This document shows positions 5,992 through 10,515 of a stretch of 10,515 bases of DNA, piece by piece. A model generated the notes under the pieces. That model made no database searches. It saw only the letters and a list, made by a program, of their open reading frames with translations, and had not been told where the DNA came from. The position numbers and the translations under genes are program-made. The stretch comes from Deltaproteobacteria bacterium. GTDB lineage: Bacteria; Desulfobacterota; Binatia; Binatales; Binataceae. Each line of letters opens with the position of its first letter. Positions within the stretch are counted from its first letter, which is position 1. The stretch lies in contig JAJZAG010000112.1 of the NCBI GenBank assembly GCA_021799555.1, positions 1 through 10,515 of the forward strand, in the 5' to 3' direction.

Positions 5992-6879
5992 ATGGCGCTC
6001 GCGCGGCTTCTCTTCGTAACCGGAAAGGGCGGCACCGGCAAGAGCACGGTCGCCGCGGCTGTCGCCCATGCCCTGTCGCTCGAGCGCCCCACCCTGCTCG
6101 CCGATCTCGATCCACGCCTGAGCGCGGCCGCGATGCTGCTCGGCGCTCCGCTCTCGGGCGCCGCCCCCGTGCGCGTCGCGGCCAATCTTGAAGTGATCGC
6201 GCTGAACGCGCGCGCCGAGCTCGAAGCCTTCATGCGCCGGATCGTTCCGGTCGCCGCGATCTCGCGCCGGATGCTCAAGAGCAGAACCTTCGGCTATGTG
6301 ACGGCCGCACTGCCGGGGCTCGAAGCGTTCCTGATGCTCGAGCGATTGCGCATCATGGCCGGCGACGCCGCGCTCGAAGACCGCCGCGTGGTGGTCGATG
6401 GGCCCGCGTCGGGCACCGCGCTCGAACTGCTGTCGGTGGCGCGCGGGGTCAAGGGAATCGCGCCCGCCGGCGCGCTCAATCGAATCGCGCACAGCGTCGA
6501 GAGCTTTCTTCGCGATCCCGAACGCTTCGGCGTAATCCTGACCGTCACACCCGAGGAACTCGCAATCCGCGAGGCGCTCGAACTTGCCGCCGCGCTGCGC
6601 GAGCATCTGGGTATCGCGACCGTCGCCGCCGTAATGAATCGGGTGCCCACGCCGCTTTTCAGCCGCGCGGAACTCGACGCGTTAAAACCGCTTCCGGCCC
6701 ATCGCCATCTCGCCGAGCGCCGCGAGCACACCCGAGCGGCCGCGCGCCGCGCGCGCAGGGTATTTTCTCATGCGGGGATACGGATGCTCGACCTGGCGAT
6801 GCTCTATCGGCCCACGATGAGCCGTGCGGAAGTGGAAGAACTCGGCGTCACGCTTGCGGCGGAGATGCCCACGCTATGA
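5992..6879 (+). CDS. ArsA/GET3-family ATPase, first of a coupled pair
   Basis: 295 aa, cytoplasmic P-loop NTPase of the SIMIBI class (ArsA, GET3, ParA relatives). Seen: the deviant Walker A TGKGGTGKST (10-19) with both the signature Lys12 and the P-loop Lys17; LLADLDPRLSA (35-45) at the switch I position; and VVVDGPASG (133-141) at switch II, where family members usually read D.P.TGH. The middle and C-terminal parts are Ala/Arg/Leu-rich helices. True arsenite pumps need cysteine ligands in ArsA and a partner ArsB; this protein has no cysteine at all and no arsenic genes are near, so an arsenic role is unlikely. The real role in bacteria is unknown: membrane-protein targeting like GET3, or metal/cofactor handling, are guesses. 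Its stop overlaps the next start (ATGA). Confidence 0.85.
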   Translation: MALARLLFVTGKGGTGKSTVAAAVAHALSLERPTLLADLDPRLSAAAMLLGAPLSGAAPVRVAANLEVIALNARAELEAFMRRIVPVAAISRRMLKSRTFGYVTAALPGLEAFLMLERLRIMAGDAALEDRRVVVDGPASGTALELLSVARGVKGIAPAGALNRIAHSVESFLRDPERFGVILTVTPEELAIREALELAAALREHLGIATVAAVMNRVPTPLFSRAELDALKPLPAHRHLAERREHTRAAARRARRVFSHAGIRMLDLAMLYRPTMSRAEVEELGVTLAAEMPTL

Positions 6880-7997
6880 AACGCCTCGATCTTGGCGCCA
6901 TCAGACTCGCGATCTGCCTCGGCCCCGGCGGCGTCGGCAAGACCACGATCAGCGCCGCCCTCGCGCTCGGCGCCGCCGTGAGCGGGCGGTCCGTTGACGT
7001 GATGACGGTCGATCCGGCACCGCGCCTGCTCGACGCGCTCGGCCTTAATGCGCGCGTGTCGGAGCCGCATGATGTCGATCTGCGCGGCGTCCGCGCGGCT
7101 GCACGAGACGGCGATGAGCCTGACGGCGGCAAAACTTCAGCGCGCGGACGGCTGCGCGCGATGCGGCTGGAACCGCGCGAGACCTTCGACGCGATCGTGC
7201 GCCGCCATGCGCCGTCGCCCGCCGCCGCCGAGGCGATTATCGCGGGCCGCATCTATCGCAGCCTCGCCGGCGCCTTCGCCGGCGTCGCCGACTACATGGC
7301 GATGGAAAAGCTGCTCGAACTCACCGCCGAACCTGCGACCGAGTTTATCGTCCTCGATACTCCCCCCGCCTCCGAGGCGATCGATTTTCTCGATGCGCCG
7401 CGTCGATTACTCGCGCTGCTCGACTCGCGCGCCGTAAGCCTGCTCGCGCCGCGCCCGGGACGGTTCAGCGGGGGCGTGGTCGATATGGCGGCGCGTGCGG
7501 TCCTGGCGGCGTTCGACCGCGTGACCGGTCTCAAGCTGCTCGGCGACGTTCAGGCTTTCGTGAAAAATTTCGAGGGGATGTACGAAGGGTTCGCCGAGCG
7601 CGCGCGGCGCGCAGCCGCGATGCTGCGCGCGGAATCGACGGCGGCGATCGTCGTGACGACGGCGGAGACCGGAAGGATTGCGCAGGCCGGCGATTTTATC
7701 GCGGCGCTCGGACGCGCGGACCTGCGCGTGCACTCAGTGATCGTGAATCGCACGATGCGGGAGCTGCCCGACGGGCTCGAAATCGAGCGGGCGAAAATGC
7801 CCGCCGCGCTAAAGCGCAAGCTAAGGCAAAATCTCACCGATTACGCCGCCCTCAAAACCCGTGAGGCAATTTCTTTCGACGCGCTGCGCGCCGCGATGCC
7901 GTCCGGCGCGACGCTGCTGCTCGCCCCCGAACTCGACCACGAGCCGCGCACGCTTTCCGACCTCGCCCAAATCGGCGCACAAATCCATCGCGCATAG
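6876..7997 (+). CDS. ArsA/GET3-family ATPase, second of a coupled pair, lacking the signature lysine
   Basis: 373 aa. Starts with an ATGA overlap on the previous gene, which points to translational coupling. Seen: CLGPGGVGKTT (14-24) with P-loop Lys22, but Pro17 where the deviant Walker A of ArsA/ParA proteins has its signature lysine; VDPAPRLLDALGL (45-57) at switch I; and VLDTPPASEAIDFLDAPRR (159-177) at switch II, the 'DTPP' wording typical of one bacterial ArsA-like branch. Helical C-terminal region (about 205-300), then IVNRTM, a common end-of-domain strand in this class. There is a single cysteine (Cys14), so no arsenite site of the usual kind. A heteromer with the upstream ATPase is likely by inference. 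Slippage candidate region none; frame is clean throughout. Confidence 0.85.
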   Translation: MKRLDLGAIRLAICLGPGGVGKTTISAALALGAAVSGRSVDVMTVDPAPRLLDALGLNARVSEPHDVDLRGVRAAARDGDEPDGGKTSARGRLRAMRLEPRETFDAIVRRHAPSPAAAEAIIAGRIYRSLAGAFAGVADYMAMEKLLELTAEPATEFIVLDTPPASEAIDFLDAPRRLLALLDSRAVSLLAPRPGRFSGGVVDMAARAVLAAFDRVTGLKLLGDVQAFVKNFEGMYEGFAERARRAAAMLRAESTAAIVVTTAETGRIAQAGDFIAALGRADLRVHSVIVNRTMRELPDGLEIERAKMPAALKRKLRQNLTDYAALKTREAISFDALRAAMPSGATLLLAPELDHEPRTLSDLAQIGAQIHRA

Positions 7998-8673
7998 CCG
8001 TCGCGCGCGCGACTCCGAACTTCTCCTTCCCAAAGAGTTAGCCGGAGCGCCGCCGCCGTGCGCGCGCTGCCGGATATCCCCTCGCCGAACGAAGTTGATA
8101 TAGGGCGGCGCGGCGCGATGCTTGCGCTTCTTTCGCAAGCTTCGCACCACGCGGTTGGGGAGGTGCTTTCCCGGCGCGGTCCGCCTGAATCGCTCAAAAT
8201 CGCCGCCGCGGATGGCCCGGGAGATAGTTCAATTAATACTTTAACTAAAGCGCGCAAACCACTGTGCCCGTGGGAGCAAAACGATCATAGCCACGATAGT
8301 TCATGGCTGAACAGTTCAGCCTTATATTCTTGCCGCCAATGTGTAGAATTATGGCTATGGCGCCGCAGAGGCATAACATCCGCACCGCATGGAACGCCGA
8401 TGCCGCGGCGAGTCGTTCCGCGGCGCCGGACGCATTCGGCGCGGCGCCCCAAGGCGGGATTCCGGATACCCCGCGCGCGGGCGATCGAGAAGGCGGGTGG
8501 CGCGGGCCGGAAATCAGGGCCGAAATTACCCGAACGATCCCATCGCCGCAGCCGAAAAATCCAGACGGCGCGGCGCAATCTCCGCTCGGGGCAGCGCGCA
8601 ATTTTTTCAAACGAACCCATCGCGGCCCCACTCCGCACGCCGCCTCGGCGCGGCGACCGCGATGGTATCGCTC
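7998..8673. other. 676-bp intergenic region without a convincing gene
   Basis: Open frames exist on both strands but their translations are Arg/Ala/Pro-rich and show no domain, and none is favoured by a good start plus codon use. The best of them begins at GTG 8058 (GGAG 10 nt upstream; about 75 plausible codons). Other content: a 7-bp hairpin at 8120-8140 (GCTTGCG / CGCAAGC) that could end the ATPase transcript; an A/T-rich island at about 8229-8252, unusual here; a perfect short palindrome at 8305-8321; and a T6 run near 8604. It may hold a small RNA or a decayed gene, but nothing proves either. Confidence 0.5.
8305..8321. repeat. Perfect 17-nt palindrome, possible operator or hairpin
   Basis: GGCTGAAC A GTTCAGCC: 8-bp arms around one base, followed by the A/T-rich TTATATTCTT. 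The symmetry and size suit a dimeric repressor site, and the downstream T-richness would also suit a weak terminator on the plus strand. No adjacent regulator gene supports either. Confidence 0.4.
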
Positions 8674-9027
8674 TCAATCAGGTCGGCGCTTGGAAGTCTT
8701 GCGAAGCGGCTTGGCGGGCGGGCGCGGCTCCTTGTCGGCGAGCAGGCGGTCGAGCTTGATGCTCAGGTTGAGGAGCTGGCTGCTTAGATGGTCGAGCCGC
8801 TGCTTCAAGTCGCGCACGTCCTTCTTGGACGGGATATTGACGAAGTCGAGCACGCTCTCGATGTTCCGATCGAAGGACGACTTGTTGGCGAGTAGCTTTT
8901 CGCCGGCGCGTCCAAGCCGCGAGCGCAGCTTCGGGTTGGTCATCGCTTCATTGACGATACTGGAAAGGCCCTCTTCGCCCATCTGGCGGAGCCTTGCGAT
9001 CACGCTTTCAAGATCCTGTCGCGCCAT
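8674..9027 (-). CDS. Phasin-like coiled-coil protein
   Basis: 117 aa, soluble, no signal peptide. An N-terminal helical part (MARQDLESVIARLRQMGEEG) leads to a middle region NIESVLDFVNIPSKKDV (about 55-71) and then a leucine-heptad helix RDLKQRLDHLSSQLLNLSIK (72-91) continuing to LDRLL, ending in a basic Pro/Lys/Arg tail. 'VNIPSKKDV.DL...LD.L' followed by a coiled coil is the layout of phasin-like / PhaF-PhaI-like polyhydroxyalkanoate granule proteins; the basic tail could bind DNA or acidic surfaces. No PHA synthase is visible, so granule association is inference; a general coiled-coil scaffold is the alternative. The start at ATG 9027 lacks a Shine-Dalgarno but sits 8 nt after an extended -10 box. 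Confidence 0.7.
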   Translation of the reverse strand: MARQDLESVIARLRQMGEEGLSSIVNEAMTNPKLRSRLGRAGEKLLANKSSFDRNIESVLDFVNIPSKKDVRDLKQRLDHLSSQLLNLSIKLDRLLADKEPRPPAKPLRKTSKRRPD

Positions 9028-9035
9028 AACCGGTG

Positions 9036-9044
9036 ACTATATCA
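9036..9044 (-). promoter_or_regulatory. Extended -10 promoter element for the phasin-like gene
   Basis: On the minus strand TGATATAGT (TG, one base, then TATAGT, 5/6 of TATAAT) ends 8 nt before the ATG at 9027, predicting an mRNA with almost no leader. No good -35 box is present at 17 nt, which extended -10 promoters tolerate. Confidence 0.45.
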
Positions 9045-9068
9045 TGGATTGGGGACGGCGGCGCAAAA

Positions 9069-9362
9069 ATGATGGAAACCCTCGCGGCTATCGTGAGCAT
9101 CACCTCCGGCTTCGCGCTGATGGGCTTCAAGTTGCCGGTAGCAACGACTTTGGCAACCTCGATCGTTGTCGATCTGGCGCTCGCGCCGCTCACGGCCGTG
9201 ATCGCGGCGCGGCGCGGGCGGCGCGCATCGCTGTGGACGATCGCGGGTCTCGCCTTCGGGATGTGGTCATTGGCGGCAGTGCTGGTGATGCCGGCCGCGT
9301 CCTCCGCTCGCACGCCGCGCGGCGAGCCTCCCAGCTATCCGCCTACTTCGCATGCCGCCTGA
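9069..9362 (+). CDS. Small hypothetical membrane protein
   Basis: 97 aa from ATG 9069 (MMETLAAIV); ATG 9072 is equally possible, and a GTG at 9033 would add 12 residues. Family not recognised. Three hydrophobic segments are visible: about 4-18, 23-43 (KLPVATTLATSIVVDLALAP) and 57-76 (LWTIAGLAFGMWSLAAVLVM), with the positive RRGRRA loop between the last two, which suggests that loop faces the cytoplasm. The tail is Ser/Pro-rich. Codons carry the same GC-rich third positions as neighbouring genes, supporting a real gene. It is divergent from the phasin-like gene (41 bp) and its 3' end overlaps the convergent hydrolase gene by 20 bp. No function can be given. Confidence 0.6.
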   Translation: MMETLAAIVSITSGFALMGFKLPVATTLATSIVVDLALAPLTAVIAARRGRRASLWTIAGLAFGMWSLAAVLVMPAASSARTPRGEPPSYPPTSHAA

Positions 9363-10515
9363 GCCACGCGAGGGTCTTCGCGAAGACGTCGGCTTCGGCG
9401 GCGGTTCCGCAAAGGACATCCAGATGACCCCATCCGGGAAACTTGGTGAAGGTCACGTCGCTGCTGCCGGTCGCGTGCGCCGACTGGATCACCCATGCGG
9501 GCCAATCGGGCGCGATGTTGGTGCTCGAGAACGCGATGACAGGAATTTCCGATTGCTTGAGCGCCCGCACGAGCGCCGGCGTGAACGGATTTTCAAAATC
9601 CTGCACGGCTGGCCAGTAACGATCGTATCCGATCAGCAGACGCGCCAGCACGACAGGATCGGAGTGGCCATCAACGGGGTTCGCCAGTCCACCCTTGCCG
9701 CCGAATGCCTTCGCGTCGTAGACGACGTGGATCAGGTTCTCGCGCGCGGTCTTGTATTTCGGGATCGGTGCGGGACCGTTCGGATCGTCGATCACGAACT
9801 GCATCAACATCCGCCGCTTCTCGTAGGTGAGATGCTTGCCGCCGAGGTCATCGACGATCCGGTCCGGCGGCTGGCGCATCGTCGGACGGCGCGGCATGAA
9901 TCCGTCGAGCGCGATAATCCCGCGCACCTTGCCGGGCTGCATCGCGGCGAACAGGTAAGCGAACTCGACGCCGCGGCTGAATCCGGCGACGAAGAGCTTT
10001 TCGGATCTGGTCTCGTGCAGGATAAACTCCGCGGCCGCCGCAACGTCGCCCGCGAAGAGCTCGTTGGTCCAGTGCTTGACCACCGGCGCGATGTCGCGCG
10101 GGGGCACGGCGCCGGGGATGAAGTGCGTGCGATAGTCCATCGTCCACACGTCCACACCATGCGCGGCGAGATAGACAGGAAACGAGTAGCGAGGATTATC
10201 GAGCGCAACCTCGCCGTTCATATTGGTGCCGGGAAGATAGAGGACGGTGATCGCGCGATGCTCTTCGGGGCGCGGCCCGAGCGCGACGCGATGCAGCGCG
10301 AGCTTGTCATAGATGGTCGGCCCGGGCTTCGCGAGATAGCGCCATTCGTAAACCGCGTGGTCCCCCGCGAGCTGGCGCGGTCCGCCCGCGAACTTGAACT
10401 GCGCGGCCGCAGCGGCGTTGGGCGGCGCGGCCGCAACGGCGCAATCCGGCGCAAGGCATGCCGCCAGCAGCACGATAATTACGAGCGCGGCGCGAGCGAC
10501 GCGCGCTGTACTGCG
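9343..10515 (-). CDS. Exported alpha/beta hydrolase (probable lipoprotein), start beyond the window edge
   Basis: 390 residues visible, open to the right edge. Upstream of the GTG at 10473 the frame continues RSTARVARAALVIIVLLAAC: basic n-region, hydrophobic core and an LAAC lipobox, so translation must begin outside the window and the GTG is not the true start. After the lipobox an AVAAA site could be cut by signal peptidase I instead. The mature part is an alpha/beta-hydrolase: VLYLPGTNMNGE (oxyanion region), the nucleophile elbow AGFSRG (Ser codon 9976-9978), and the catalytic His in FPGWGHLDVL (codon 9424-9426). The acid is probably the Asp of IAPDWPAW. The GHLD ending recalls lipases and PHA-depolymerase-like hydrolases, so an ester or polyester substrate is plausible but unproven. 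It lies near a phasin-like gene, which is suggestive only. Confidence 0.85.
   Translation of the reverse strand, partial: RSTARVARAALVIIVLLAACLAPDCAVAAAPPNAAAAAQFKFAGGPRQLAGDHAVYEWRYLAKPGPTIYDKLALHRVALGPRPEEHRAITVLYLPGTNMNGEVALDNPRYSFPVYLAAHGVDVWTMDYRTHFIPGAVPPRDIAPVVKHWTNELFAGDVAAAAEFILHETRSEKLFVAGFSRGVEFAYLFAAMQPGKVRGIIALDGFMPRRPTMRQPPDRIVDDLGGKHLTYEKRRMLMQFVIDDPNGPAPIPKYKTARENLIHVVYDAKAFGGKGGLANPVDGHSDPVVLARLLIGYDRYWPAVQDFENPFTPALVRALKQSEIPVIAFSSTNIAPDWPAWVIQSAHATGSSDVTFTKFPGWGHLDVLCGTAAEADVFAKTLAWLRRHAK

Noticed and set aside
5686..6606. Minus-strand 306-aa frame as one long protein
   Set aside because: Only the last 75 residues look real; the rest is antisense to the P-loop ATPase gene, whose motifs are unmistakable.
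5992..7997. Arsenic-resistance (ars) operon
   Set aside because: ArsA-like ATPases are present, but there is no arsB, arsC, arsD or arsR, and the proteins lack the cysteine ligands expected for arsenite.
8058..8759. Plus-strand 233-aa frame from GTG 8058
   Set aside because: The first part has a possible ribosome site and passable codons, but the rest becomes Arg-rich and enters the antisense of the phasin-like gene; no recognisable family. Left as a note in the intergenic entry.
8303..9427. Plus-strand 374-aa frame
   Set aside because: Runs antisense through the phasin-like gene and out of frame over the membrane protein; Arg/Ala/Pro-rich, no domain. High GC keeps such frames open by chance.

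Overview
The window is GC-rich (roughly 60-65% by eye) bacterial chromosomal DNA carrying ordinary cellular genes, with one rearranged patch. There are no transposases, phage genes, CRISPR arrays, tRNAs or rRNAs. A small DUF4911-like gene beside a tandem pair of ArsA-like ATPases, a cytosolic glucoamylase and a phasin-like coiled-coil protein would fit a deltaproteobacteria-like lineage (Desulfobacterota, Binatota or Myxococcota type). That placement is inference from gene content only.

Layout. 1-328 (-): 5' part of a class II histone-deacetylase-like (AcuC/arginase-fold) hydrolase. 329-424: short divergent promoter region. 425-1633 (+): tatB and tatC of the twin-arginine translocase. 1682-4081 (+): a cytoplasmic GH15 glucoamylase-type alpha-glucan hydrolase, 48 bp after tatC. 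4082-4328: tail-to-tail spacer with hairpins and a possible gene remnant. 4329-5297 (-): a PLP-dependent threonine/serine dehydratase. 5298-5685: gene-free stretch holding a 90%-identical fragment of the end of the glucoamylase gene and a perfect 35-nt palindrome. 5686-5913 (-): a DUF4911-like small protein, divergent from 5992-7997 (+), two translationally coupled ArsA/GET3-family ATPases. 7998-8673: 676 bp without a convincing gene. 8674-9027 (-): phasin-like coiled-coil protein. 9069-9362 (+): small membrane protein. 9343-10515 (-): exported alpha/beta hydrolase whose start lies beyond the window.

How they fit together. TatB and TatC are two parts of one export machine. The two ATPases overlap by 4 bp, so they are probably made in balanced amounts and may act as a heteromer. 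The glucoamylase has no export signal and probably degrades intracellular glycogen or maltodextrin. The other genes show no obvious shared pathway.

The most informative irregularity is that the dehydratase gene is bracketed by two copies of [glucoamylase 3' end + palindromic repeat]. The second copy is truncated, diverged mostly at synonymous sites, and carries a 132-bp deletion at an ACCGCG direct repeat. This looks like the scar of a past insertion or duplication. I saw no clear sign of a wholly new system. The best functional candidate for follow-up is the asymmetric ArsA pair with its divergent DUF4911-like neighbour.
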